DNA of 64,000 bases from Petaurus breviceps papuanus (Eukaryota; Chordata; Mammalia; Diprotodontia; Petauridae). Position numbers and translations under genes: made by a program. Of the stretch, positions 34,862-45,364 are shown in pieces; the stretch's first letter is position 1, and each line of letters begins with the position of its first letter. The notes under the pieces were generated by a model. The model was not told where the DNA came from, did not search any database, and saw only the letters and a program-made list of their open reading frames with translations. Location: assembly GCA_028583685.1 (NCBI GenBank), contig JAMXIF010000032.1, forward strand, positions 1,699,451-1,763,450, in the 5' to 3' direction.

Positions 34862-35017
34862 ACACATCTAAAACTTTTAAGTTACAGAGAAAATGTTGGC
34901 CTGAACTAGTACAGAGTTTCCTCACCCAGGATTTCTTTCTCTCCATGAAATCATCCCAATCCCTTTAAAACATGCATTATAGTGGGGAGGGTCGGAGGGC
35001 AAGGATGCCTTAAGAAG

Positions 35018-35250
35018 ATAGTAGGTTATGTAGTGAATAACATGCCAGACCTGGAGTCAAAATACCTGAGTTCAAATAATTACCAGCTGTGCAACCCTGG
35101 TCAAGTCACTTAATATCTGTCTGCCTCTGTAAAATGGGGATAATAATAGTGCCTGCCTCCCAGCATTGTTGTAAGGATCAAATAGGCTAATATGTGTGAA
35201 GCACTTAACACAGAACTTGATATATAATTGATGCTTAATAAATGCTTGTA
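35018..35250 (+). repeat. MIR/Ther-type SINE
   Basis: GACCTGGAGTCAAAATACC, CAGCTGTGCAACCCTGGTCA, GGGGATAATAATAGTGCCTG and GATGCTTAATAAATGCTTGT. A Mar-1-like SINE is inserted in its tail. Confidence 0.88.
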
Positions 35251-35510
35251 TGGGCAGCTAAATGGAACAGTTGGATAGAGTGCAGGGTCTGACGTAAGGA
35301 AGACTCATCTTCATGAGGTCAAATCTGGCCTCATACACTTACTCAGATACTGTGTGTCCCTAGACAAGTCACTTAACTCTGTTTTTCTCAATTCCTCATC
35401 TGTAAAAATGAGCTGGATAGGGAAATGACAAACCACTCCAGTATCTTTGCCAAGAAAGCCCCAAATGAGGTCACGAATAGTCTGACACAACTGTAATAAC
35501 TGAACAACAA
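35251..35510 (+). repeat. Mar-1-like CORE-SINE with TSD
   Basis: From TGGGCAGCTAAATGGAACAG through TGAGCTGGATAGGGAAATGA to ACTGTAATAACTGAACAACA. Flanked by AATGCTTGTA at 35241-35250 and 35511-35520, the end of the host SINE. Confidence 0.93.
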
Positions 35511-35520
35511 AATGCTTGTA

Positions 35521-35867
35521 TCTTCCCTCCCTTTCTTCCTCCTCTCCTTCCCTTTAATAGCTTAAAATGGCACTAAATGCTGTATATTATACTGTGTGAG
35601 TACATGGATATGTGCTGATAGCTGAGGACTGAAAGAAAAAAGCTTTTGGATATTGTAGAGTTATTTATTGGTCTTTTTGTTAATGCCTGTTATTTTTTAG
35701 TGCTCATGATATCTTTCTTGTCATATTTGTTGATGTTATCTTCTACATGATATAATAACAATTCAGGCATTTATCTGAGAAATTAATATATCTGGAGTAA
35801 CATTTTTTTTATCAATCATCACATATTTATTAACAAGTCTTGTCATCTATACATCGTTTGTTTTTGT
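35521..35867. other. Unassigned AT-rich DNA
   Basis: No repeat recognised. Confidence 0.4.
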
Positions 35868-35990
35868 CCTTCATAATCAAAGAAGAGAAAATGACATCAT
35901 ACCAGTGGGGTAAATGCGCAGTAGGTCCAATTATGACTGACCAAACAACTTTTGTCTCTGAAGACTCTATCACATGTCAGGTAAAAATAT
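35868..35990 (+). repeat. Interspersed repeat fragment (shared with 30733)
   Basis: TTTTGTCCTTCATAATCAAA, GAAGAGAAAATGACATCATA and a further 80 bp. It shares the TCCTTCAT...GAAGA...AATGACATCA block with 30733-30870. Confidence 0.5.
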
Positions 35991-36194
35991 TCCATATGAA
36001 CATTTAGGAAGGAGATGTCTCTAAATTTCGTCCCCTGACTTCTTTGTTTCTTTCCATTATATTTCATGGCACCGGCATCCTCTCAGCCAGACGTAGTTTT
36101 GAAAAGCATAGAAGGGGCAGCTAGAGATGGAGGAGGAAAGTCAAAAGAACCTAGCACCACAGAAATCAAGGGACCATGTGATCAAGACATTATC

Positions 36195-36392
36195 CACCGC
36201 CTTCCAAAAAAAAAAATAAAATTTGTGGACGGCTAGGAGGCACAATGAATAGAGCATGGGCCCTGGAGTCAGGAGGACCTGAGTTCAAATCCAGTCTCAG
36301 ACACTTAACACTTGCTAGCTGTGTGACCTTGGGCAAGTCACTTAACCCCCGATTGCCCTGCACCTCCCCCCTCCAAAGAACAAAAACTAAAA
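36195..36392 (+). repeat. Type A CORE-SINE with an extra 5' piece, perfect TSD
   Basis: The 11-bp direct repeat AAGACATTATC lies at 36184-36194 and 36393-36403. The SINE proper starts near 36227 (GGACGGCTAGGAGGCACAAT). The first 32 bp inside the duplication are CACCGCCTTCC plus an A-rich run. That resembles the 3' tail of another type A SINE, so a partial dimer or 5' transduction seems to have inserted as one unit. Confidence 0.88.
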
Positions 36393-36403
36393 AAGACATT
36401 ATC

Positions 36404-36641
36404 TTTAAGCCTATTACAATCTGTGTTTATTTTGTACTACAGAGACGTGTTTATAAACATTAGGGTGGGGGGCTGTTCTTGGTCCATTTTCCCTGGAGAG
36501 CTCTTTTAAGTAATGAACTCAGACATAACCATTTCCGCTAGAATTCATTCTGCCTTAACAAACGCTTTCCAGTGGAGATGAGCAGTCTTTTTATTCTCTG
36601 TTCCCTCTGGAATAATATTAACTTCAGGATTTTTTTTTCAG
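36404..36641. other. Unassigned DNA upstream of the exon candidate
   Basis: No repeat recognised. Its last 30 bases hold a branch-point-like TATTAAC and a T-rich tract ending TTCAG. Confidence 0.4.
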
Positions 36642-36742
36642 CTAATAGTAATAGCTATAACTGCACTCAGTACATTGTGAAGGTCTTGAATTATTTTGTT
36701 GGTAACTCTTCTTCCAATCCTGGACGAGTAGAAGCCAAGAAA
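36642..36742 (+). CDS. Candidate internal coding exon, gene not recognised
   Basis: Seen: TATTAAC about 20 bases upstream of the acceptor, eight T then CAG, a 101-bp segment with one open frame, then GTAAGTTC as donor. The exon would enter with two bases completing a split codon and leave on a codon boundary, giving 33 whole codons. The peptide contains YNCTQYIVKVLNYF and VGNSSSNPGRVEAKK, with sequons Asn-Cys-Thr and Asn-Ser-Ser and one cysteine. A luminal or extracellular segment is therefore plausible. I do not recognise the family. No partner exons are visible in the window, so introns on both sides would be long. It could be chance, since strong splice-like pairs do occur in introns. Confidence 0.4.
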
Positions 36743-37462
36743 GTAAGTTCAGTGTTCTAATCAGAATTTTGTAATGGCATGGCTAGGAATAAAAATAGGA
36801 ATTGGAGTTAAATTTCTAGAGAAGAAAAGAAACATTTTGGATAATTATAATGGTTGAGCAACCATTTCAAAATGGACACAAGTAGAACCAAAAATACACC
36901 CTTTTTCACTTTAGTGTCTCAAATAATTTAGTAGGCTTTAAAACCCCATGATAGGCCGTGATAGGGTAAGTTGAGATTTCTGCCTTAAATCTTTCAATAG
37001 ATGAGGGAGACATGTACACAAATAACTATAATACAAAATTAAATGGGAAACGGAAGATGAAACGGTAGAGATGAAGTTTTATGAGATTTTTAGCTATCAG
37101 TGAAAAGAGGTTTTTTATTTTTTAGAATATTTTAATAAGTGGATTTCGGTATATTTGATTTCCATTACAATTCTATGTCTTTTATGCATTTTAAAAACAT
37201 GTTCTGGGAAGGGGGTCTTTAGACTTCACCAGCCTGCCAAAGGCATCTGTGACAAACTCTAAAAAAGATTAAGGGGCTTCTGTAAGCCATTCTAGTACAG
37301 TTTGAAGGATTAATCTTTTGGGATGGCTTTTTCTGTTTCTTCCCGCTGTATCCCTCCTCACTCTGAATCCTCAGGCACCCAGAAAAGCCTTGTGTGCTAG
37401 GCCTTGCTAATAGATGTGCACATAGAATATGAAAAGATTTTTTCAGTGAAAACAAAACCTTA
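36743..37462. other. Unassigned DNA
   Basis: Mostly unique. The block around 37217-37252 (GACTTCACCAGCCTGCCAAA, GGCATCTGTGACAAA) resembles a dispersed marsupial repeat I cannot name. Confidence 0.35.
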
Positions 37463-37650
37463 CGGCTAGGTGGCGCAGTGAATAGAGTGCTGGCCCCAAA
37501 GTCAGGAGGACCTGAGTTCAGACCTCAGACACTCAACACACACACAAACACACATGCGCGCGCACGCATGCACACACACACGCACAACTAGCTGTGTGAC
37601 CTTGGGCAAGTTACTTAACCCCAATTGCCCTCCAAAAAGCAAAAAAAAAC
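37463..37650 (+). repeat. Type A CORE-SINE with internal CA microsatellite
   Basis: Head CGGCTAGGTGGCGCAGTGAA, box AAGTCAGGAGGACCTGAGTT, then after CAGACACTCAACA a CA/GCGC expansion to about 37586, then CTAGCTGTGTGACCTTGGGC and the tail. Flanks AACAAAACCTTAC and AACAAGGCCTTAA look like a diverged target-site duplication. Confidence 0.9.
37534..37586. repeat. (CA)n/(GC)n microsatellite inside a SINE
   Basis: CA repeat with a central ATGCGCGCGCACGCATGC segment that is itself nearly self-complementary. It sits at the same SINE position as 2454-2502. Confidence 0.9.
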
Positions 37651-37660
37651 AAGGCCTTAA

Positions 37661-39204
37661 GTAACAAAGTCAATGACAACTGTGTTCTGGACCACACTTT
37701 TCTACTCTTTTACATGTGTCTGAATCAGAAGTGTAGGATACGAACACCCTGAAATGTCATGGAACTTTTGTACCTTTCTCATTCGGTTTTGTAACCTGCA
37801 ACAGCCTGCTTGTATCTGTCGGCCTTAAGCAACCACAGTATAGGGGTAAATAATCTGATCCCCCCCTTATGGCTCTTGGTGACCATGGCTTTTTCCCTGT
37901 CCCCCCACCCCATTTGCCTTGCCTTATATTTTGTGATGTCAGATTACATATAAAACATCTTAACAGAACACAAACAACATTTTGATTGTCCTATGTGTTT
38001 TTTTTTTTCCTTTTACAAGTCTCCCTTTGAACAAACTCTCAGAAAAATAAAATTTTACTCTGGCCCTACTCTCTTTAAAGGCCATGGTTTTCTTTGAAGA
38101 AAATTCTTAATAATAATTTTACTTCAGAAAGAGGTTTCTGGTCTCCCTGAAACCACAGGCCTCCCTTTAATAAAATGTGGACACTTGGTATTACCCCTCC
38201 TCCCCTCGTCTTCCACTTTGCCTGTAATGACTTATTCCTATGAAAGCCAACACATTCAGCAATTCTGCTGCTTGGTCAAGTCAGGAGCTAATGTATTCAT
38301 AACATATAGTGTCTATCTGTAATGATGCCCCCTCTTCTTTAGAAAGCTACTGCTGCTGAGACCGCTGCTTTGTTGTGTGGGCGAACTCCGGCTGTGCACT
38401 GGGATTTATTTCTGATCCCAGGAGCCAACCATTTACTTCAATAATGGTGATTGTAAAGCTAGACCACAACACCGCTGTATGGTCTGTCCTGTTGAGAGGA
38501 TGGTTCCTTATTAGTGCCGTGCTGTGTCCCATTTTTCTTCTGTGTGATTCCATAGACCATGGCCTATTGCACCTTCATCATGAGTGCTGAGGGTGAGTAG
38601 TCTGTTGTTCTGGGTAAGATGCATTCCCCTGACTCATCAAAGCATCACACTGTGTTCCTGATCATTCTGTAAAGGTAAAACAAAGAAGAAGCAAGAGCTG
38701 ATTAGAGAAGGACCTGAGACCCATCATTGATCTGGCCATGTTTGTCATTTTGTCTCTCTATGAAAATGCCCTCCGCCCTCCACAGGAACAAGTCACCTAT
38801 TGATTACTCTTCTGCTGGTGGGCCCTTAGAGTCCCTGCATGGTTCATTAACTGAATAGTTGATAGAATCCCCAGCTGATTCCTAGGAGGTTATGTGTAAG
38901 CAAAGGTTCCTCAGCAGCCCATGCTTCACACTGCTTGAGGAGACGCTCTCAAACCTTGTGAGAATTGGACACAATTATCTTCAGTTTCCCAAGTCTGATC
39001 CTATGTCTCTGGAGTAGGTGATTATCTGGTATTTCAATAAACTGAGTTTTAGCCCCACATTTGGGTCACATCTATAACAATAACAATAATAACAACCAGT
39101 ATGCCTGTTATTTCTGAAAGTTTCATTACTTCATTGATTTCAGTAATTTTCCTTTTCTTCTTGTTCCAAAGGATAACATAGGTCTTTACCTATTTTAAAT
39201 GATC
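37661..39204. other. Unassigned, unique DNA
   Basis: No repeat or gene recognised. The interval of about 38190-38660 is less AT-rich and includes a CTGCTGCTGAGACCGCTGCT patch. Opposed frames of 71 (+) and 68 (-) codons there lack known motifs. Confidence 0.4.
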
Positions 39205-39345
39205 TACATAGTACCTCAAAGGTCAACAAGTCTAATCCCTCCCTTTTCCTGGTGAAGATGTTGAGTCACGGAAAAGTTAAATGATTTGTCTAATGTCATA
39301 GACATCGTAAGCACCAGCAAGTGTCCCTTAACTGAAACCTCACAT
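39205..39345 (-). repeat. MIR SINE
   Basis: GTACCTCAAAGGTCAACAAG, TCTAATCCCTCCCTTTTCC and GGAAAAGTTAAATGATTTGT are the antisense MIR 3' half and core. Confidence 0.7.
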
Positions 39346-39389
39346 CATTTAGGTTTTTTTTCTTGAGTGAGTATGAGGTGGTTTTTGGA

Positions 39390-39515
39390 GAGCAGCATGA
39401 AGCCTAGTCTTCTGCTCACCCGGAAGTCTAGCAACCCATATTCTATATTATAAACTAGTTGTACAATATTAGGCAAATTACATCACTTCTCAAAGCCTTG
39501 GTCTTCTCTCTCCAA
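39390..39515 (+). repeat. Possible MIR SINE remnant
   Basis: Weak match: AGAGCAGCATGAAGCCTAGT, ACTAGTTGTACAATATTAGG and CAAATTACATCACTTCTCAA in MIR order. Confidence 0.4.
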
Positions 39516-39540
39516 TATTACGAGGTTTCTAAGAAGATGT

Positions 39541-42050
39541 CTTTTTTTTTTTTATTTTAGACTCAAACACCAGGACACAAAAACAGAATAGAGAAAAGGA
39601 ACAAAAACACATCATAAACTTAAGTATTGGAATTTAAATACAAAGTAAAAATGGGGGAAAGCATGTCATGTGCATAGAATGTAAGAGACTATTCAAAATA
39701 TGTAGCAATAAATTTTCATTTCATGAAAGCCTTATGATAAATGCTACACGTTGTGTTGAGAGCTGAGCTGCCCATCTTTTCTATGCTTCCTTGTAAGTTT
39801 TCTTTTGTTCTCTGCTGTGCACGTTTTTGCTTAGTTCTTTCCCCCTCCCAGAAGGTTAAAATTAAGTGCTGTTATATTTCTCTATGGCTATAAATATATA
39901 CACACACATTTAAATGTATAGACATATACTTTCCCAAACAAACTCTGCTCCTGATCTTTGTTTTTATGTTTGGGTATATCCCTTGTTTCCCATCCCTCCT
40001 ACCTCTTCTTCTACTGCCTACTACCTTGCCTGCCTATTACTTGTCTACCCCTTTCTAAGTATCCCTCCCCTATCCTCCCATTCCCCTAAATCTAAACACC
40101 ATCCTGTAGCCCCCTATAACCTATTACCTCACCCTCCCCTCTAGAGAGCCCTCCCTTATCCTCCCTTTCCCAGTAATCTAAACATCATTCTATACACCAT
40201 TTTACCTGTTCCCTCACCCTGCCCTCTAAATATCACTCCCTTGTCCTTTGCCCCCTCCCTATCCCCTTACTGTTTTATTTCTTGTGAATTTAGAAGGCTT
40301 TCATACTCTGCTGAATATATATGTATTGTGCCCTCTTAAACCCATTCCCAAAGAAAGTAGGTTTCCAGAACTACCAGCCCTTCTTCACCAACTGATTCCT
40401 CTGTATTGATTTTTCTTCTTGCACTCATTTCTATAAAATAATTACTCTTTTTAGCTGTTCCTAAATGTTTTTACTTTTTAAATTCATGTCACACTCAGGT
40501 TTACCCCAATCTTTCTTATGAGCTACCCAATTATTAATAAGAATCTCAGACATAACGTTTTGCCTTTTACATATGTAAAAAGTAAATGGCCTGTCCTTAT
40601 TGAATCCCTTGTAATCAGTCTTTGGTATGTTCCTTATGTTTCTCTTGGCTCTTTATGTCAAGGCTTCCTCTAACTTCAGGTGTTTGTTTTTGTTTTTTAG
40701 CAAATTTTGAAAGTCTGACAGTTGATCAAATGTCCTTTTTTGGTCATTCCGAATTATGCTCACTTTGCTGACTATGATATTTTGGACCAGAGCCCTAGTT
40801 CTTTTGCTCTTCATTATATAGTGTCCTTTAATGTCTCTGCTGCTAGGTCTTGTGTGATCCTTATTGTGGCACCACCATATTTAAATTGTTTTATTCTTGT
40901 TGTTTTTAATCTTTTATCCTTTAGCTAGGGGCTTCAGGATTTGACTATAATATTCCTATGAGTTTTCCTCATAGGATCTCTTTTAAGTGGTGATTGATGG
41001 AATTTTTCAGTTTCTATTTTCTCCCCTTGTTCTAATGCTTTGGGACAATTTTCTTTAATTATTTCTTGTGTTATTGTATCAAGAGCTTTTTTTAAATCAT
41101 AGCTTTCAGTTAGTCCAATGTTTTCTCTTCTTGATCTATTCTCTAGATCTGTTGTTTTTCCTGTGTTTCATTTTTTATTCTATTTTTTCATTATTCATAT
41201 TTTTTAGTTATTTTTTGATCTCTTATAATTTTGCTGACTTCACCTTGCCCAATTCTAATTTTCAAGGGGTCATTTTCTTTCTTAAGATTCTGGATCTCCT
41301 TTTCTGATTGGTTCACTTTCATGTCTTAATCCTCTTGTTTTTCTTGGATTCTTCTTTTTTTTTAGTTTTTCCTCCCTCTCTGTCATTTGATTTTTAAAGT
41401 CTTTTTAAGGATCTTCTATGAATTTGTGTGGGTTTGAATCATTGAATTCTTTCTCCTTTTCCTGTGCATTTTTTGTGGTGATAGCTTAATTTTTGTAATC
41501 ACCTCTAGCCCTGGGGTATGTGGGATGGATGGTGCCTCTTGCCCCAGATCTTCAGTTCTCCCTTCCAGCCTGGAACTGAAGCCAATACTTCAACCTCCTG
41601 TAATTGTTGTAGCCAGGGGCTTTCTGCCCCACTGCTTCTGCACTCACCAGGAATGTGCTCTTTCCTTCTCATCCCCACCCCACTGCTCTTCACAGCACAA
41701 TTGAGTCAGGTACTACTTGTCAGCAGAGGTTCCCTCAACTTTCCCTGAGCTCAGACACCCAACTCCCTTCATTATCTGAGGTGGGGGGCAGCTTCTCAAA
41801 CCAGCTAACACCAGGGCTTGAAGCTTGTTGTTAAAGCAGAGCCTCACCTGGAGGTATTTACTCTGCACAGGGACCAAATCTCATCTTGAGATTATTCTTG
41901 ATATTCTCAAAGAAGACCGCTGTTGTGCCTCTATTCTTATTTCTTTTTGCCTTTACTTTGTTCACCTAAGGTGCTATTTTATCTCTTTTGTGGGGGAAAA
42001 TCTTGAGAGCTTAGAATTTTCTGACCTACTCCATCATCTTCCCAGAATCC
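39541..42050 (-). mobile_element. HAL1-like LINE (ORF1-only L1 relative), near full length
   Basis: On the minus strand it runs from a 5' end near 42050 (GGGAAGATGATGGAGTAGGT) to a poly-A end at about 39541. The 5' UTR spans about 42050-41450. An ORF1-like region follows: a coiled-coil part (about 41400-41230) and an RNA-binding-like part with KRDPMRKTHRNIIVKS (about 41003-40940), comparable to the KRDPKRTTPRHIIIK stretch of L1 ORF1. Stops and frameshifts break it. No reverse transcriptase follows; instead there is a 3' UTR with an 85-86-bp tandem repeat (40055-40260) and an A tail. HAL1 elements are known to carry only ORF1 and to depend on L1. Assignment rests on that layout, not on a search. 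Confidence 0.7.
40055..40275. repeat. 85-86-bp minisatellite in the LINE 3' UTR
   Basis: About two and a half units starting at 40055, 40141 and 40226 (CTAAGTATCCCTCCC, CTAGAGAGCCCTCCC, CTAAATATCACTCCC), each continuing with TATCCTCC and a CTAAACA block. Confidence 0.8.
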
Positions 42051-42541
42051 TCTTGAATATGATTTCTACTTCTAAGCTTTGGTTATGTCATTGTCCCATA
42101 GAGTACTGTTTTTCTTCCCCCAAACTGAAAGGTAATTTAAATTCATTAATTCCATTCACCTTAGACCGTAGGTTCTTAGCTCTTTGTGTCTTGTTCTCCT
42201 TTGGTAGTCTGATGAAACCTGGGACCCATTCTCAGGATAATATTTTTCACTTCATAAAATATGAATCATAACAAAGAAAGTCAACTATACTGAAATGTAG
42301 TTATAAAGATATTTTTAAGTTCACGAATGCTAGATTAAGACTCCCCCCCTACACACACACACAGAACCTTCAGTAAATATAGAGAGAGATTATTGCCACA
42401 TGTCACTGCTGTGGGAACTGAGAACTAAAGGTACAAATTGCCTTGTAGGAAGTAACACACTGAATTGGGACTTCAACCAGAAGCCATGTCTCCTGGTTTC
42501 CCAATCTGGATACTTTTTCTTCTCATTAGTAATGACTGCAT
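42051..42541. other. Unassigned DNA
   Basis: No repeat or gene recognised; a CA-rich stretch lies near 42347-42362. Confidence 0.4.
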
Positions 42542-42719
42542 GAAGCAGCTAGGTGGCACAGTGAATAGAGCAACAGCCCTGGCATCAGGAAGACCTGAGT
42601 TCAAATCTGCCCTCAGACACACTTGACACTTACTAGCTGTGTGACCCGTGGGTAAGTCACTTACCCCAAATTGCCTTGCCTTCCACCCTCAAAAATACAA
42701 AACAAACAAAAAGCAAAAA
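42542..42719 (+). repeat. Type A CORE-SINE
   Basis: Head GAAGCAGCTAGGTGGCACAG, CATCAGGAAGACCTGAGTTC, ACTAGCTGTGTGACCCGTGG and a long AAACAAACAAAAAGC tail. Flanks AGTAATGAC and ATTAATGAC suggest a diverged duplication. Confidence 0.92.
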
Positions 42720-44099
42720 TTAATGACCTAGAAGTGGTGACTGACAATTGTTCATTGACTTAAATGATGCTCTCTGGTTGTAATTCACCATAACTGTCTC
42801 TGCCAACTAGGCTTATGAGCCACCACTAGCCCAGCAAGAATAAGGAATTGTGTCAGAAGTATAGTAATACACTTTATAATAATTACACAATAATATAATA
42901 ATGGCCACAGTAGTGTATGGGGAAAACTTGATTAATACAGCGATCAATCAACACTCTAGAAAACTAGCAGCACCTCCTGCTTTCCTGCCACAATGGCATG
43001 AAACACATTTTAAGACCTGATGTGTTGATATGTCTTGACAATATGCTTACATACTTTGACTTTTTTGTTACTAGGGGGTTCAGATCTTCTATTTGGGGTG
43101 GATTAGGAAGGGATGAATTAATGGACAACAAGAGAGATAAAAAAAACAAAGAAAAAGAGATAAAACAAAAACATACAAGTAAGAAAAAACCCCAAAAAAT
43201 CTTTAGATGGAACAGCAGTTTTGTTACTACAATTACTTTAAAAACAAACTATGTGAAAGAAGTTCGCAGTTTGATACATTATTCCCTTTTGGTGTTTGCT
43301 TATTGGAGTATTTGTGTTAATGATTATTACATTTCTAATATAAATAATAAATGTGTAACCCATATATCCTCTCCCTGACAGAGGAGGGCGATAATCTTTT
43401 TTTGTTCTTTTTAGTCTTATCAGTTCAAAGAGAAGTCATTTGCCAGGAACTAGAACTTATTAAATGACCATTGGATAAACAAAACACTGGTTTTCATGCA
43501 GGGCAATTAAATGCTCTCTTAACTTCTTATTCCCTACCTGTTGATGTTGAATAAACCTTCTAAGCTATTGTAATGATCATTTTCTTGTTGTGGAGTGAGT
43601 ATTCCCACCTTTTCTAACTTCCATGTTGGACTGGATCAGTTTTATTTCATCTTCTCTGCTTTTCTTCCTTAATGACGTTTACTGTGCATATTTTTGCATT
43701 CCTGGATGTGACTGACTATTCATGATCCTGCTTAAATCCCTGACAACTGAGGCCATATTCGTTTTACCTGATATAAACTTCTCTTTAATTCTGAGTAAAA
43801 GGCATAGCTACCTGGATTTTTTCCTGCTTCATCTTTCCAGTTTTATTACCTTACTTCAAGTAGTCATGGATGCAGAGAGAATTTTGTTCTCCATCTCCTC
43901 TCTCTCATTAAATTCTCTCCCCTTCTGTGAGCAGTTAAAGTCACATCTTTAGTGCTTTGCTCTTTTGGGTGGGGAGGGAAAGAATGTGAATGAGGTAGGG
44001 TTTTTTTTTTTCATTTAGCTTACTTGTGATTTCATCAGTATATGGGGTTTGGGATGAGCAACTTCGTGTACCAGGGCAGATCTCTCACTTTACTTGTAA
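42720..44099. other. Unassigned, AT-rich DNA
   Basis: No repeat or gene recognised. A 126-codon frame at 42998-43378 is Lys/Asn-rich and reflects AT composition. Confidence 0.45.
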
Positions 44100-44250
44100 T
44101 TTACATTCTTTGAAAGCTGCCTAAGAGATCCACTAGTTTAAATGATTTACCCAGTATCATGCAAGCAATATGTAGCAGGGGTAGGATTGAACCTAGGTCT
44201 TTTAGACTCTGAGGTCTGCTCACTAGCCCCTCCACCATACCCTCCCTCCT
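44100..44250 (-). repeat. MIR SINE
   Basis: ATTTACATTCTTTGAAAGCT, TTTAAATGATTTACCCAGTA, GGATTGAACCTAGGTC and GACTCTGAGGTCTGCTCAC. Confidence 0.65.
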
Positions 44251-44914
44251 TGCACTAAGTCCTTTAAATCAGTATTTTCTATGTATTTTAGGAAAAGTGA
44301 ACTGCTATAGTAACTTTCAGTAGATTGAATTACCTTACTTTTCAGCTTCCTGCTGTAGCCAAATGAATTGGAAGTTTAATTGGGTTGGTGAGAAGCCAAA
44401 ATAAATGTGGTCCATTACAGCTTGGTTTATTTACTCATTGATGATTACTAAACCTACAAATAATCAGATTTAAAGAACCAGTAAAGACCAAGCAAGAGTT
44501 CAAGTAGATTTGTTTGTACAGATTAGTGATTAAGCTTGCAATGGTACTAGACTGAAAGAAAAAAAAAGTACAAAATTGGCATAGTATGTTAGGTGTATAA
44601 ATAAACAGGACAACACCAAACCAAGGTTTTACATTTTTATTTCTTAATTTTAGGTACATTGAAAGTGAATCCTGATATGGATGAGTCCAGGCAGTGTTTG
44701 GATGTTGTTAATTTCTTAGAATTGAGACTGGGCTGTTTTAAATGGCTTGAGATAACTCCATACCCTTACCCTTCTCTGAGATGTAGACACTCAAGACACA
44801 CACATAGTTGCTTGATAATGCCACTGAGAGTTTTGTATCCAGATTCTCTGCTTATATAAGAGGTGATGATAAGGGATTAATTAGCACTGCCAATGTCTAC
44901 TGCATAGGTTGCAT
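44251..44914. other. Unassigned DNA
   Basis: No repeat or gene recognised. Confidence 0.45.
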
Positions 44915-45103
44915 AAGATCATAGATTGCAAGTTTGAATAAACCTCCAGATTAAAGTCTTGTACTATCACTTAATGGAAGATCAAAATGACACCTGGAGA
45001 GTTTAAGTAATTGCCCAAGGTCACACAGGTAGTAACTTTCCATTGTATGATTTAGAGGCATGTCCTTTGACTCCAGATGCAGTGCTATTTCCATTGTCCC
45101 ATA
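44915..45103 (-). repeat. MIR SINE
   Basis: AGATCATAGATTGCAAGTTT, AAGTAATTGCCCAAGGTCAC and TTTGACTCCAGATGCAGTGC in antisense order. A Mar-1-like SINE follows at once. Confidence 0.85.
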
Positions 45104-45105
45104 AT

Positions 45106-45360
45106 GGTTGGACAGCTAGTTATCACAGTAGATACAGTGCTGGGTCTGGAGTCAGAAAGATTCATCTTCCTAAGTTCAAATCTGGCTTTAGACACTTACT
45201 AGCTGTGAGACCCTGGGCAAATCACTTAACCTTGTTTGCCTCAGTTTCCTCATCCAGTGAGCTGGAGAAGGAAATGGCAAACCACTCTAGTAGTTTTGCA
45301 AAAGAAAAAAAGTGGGGTCAATAAGTAAGATAAGACTGAAAGGAATGAACAACAAAAAAA
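45106..45360 (+). repeat. Mar-1-like CORE-SINE
   Basis: GGTTGGACAGCTAGTTATCA head, AGAAAGATTCATCTTCC, GAGCTGGAGAAGGAAATGGC and GAACAACAAAAAAA end. It is a complete copy. Confidence 0.92.
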
Positions 45361-45364
45361 GTTT

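Noticed and set aside
41825-42271. 148-codon + strand frame
   Set aside because: It overlaps the 5' UTR of the minus-strand HAL1-like element and has no recognised domain.
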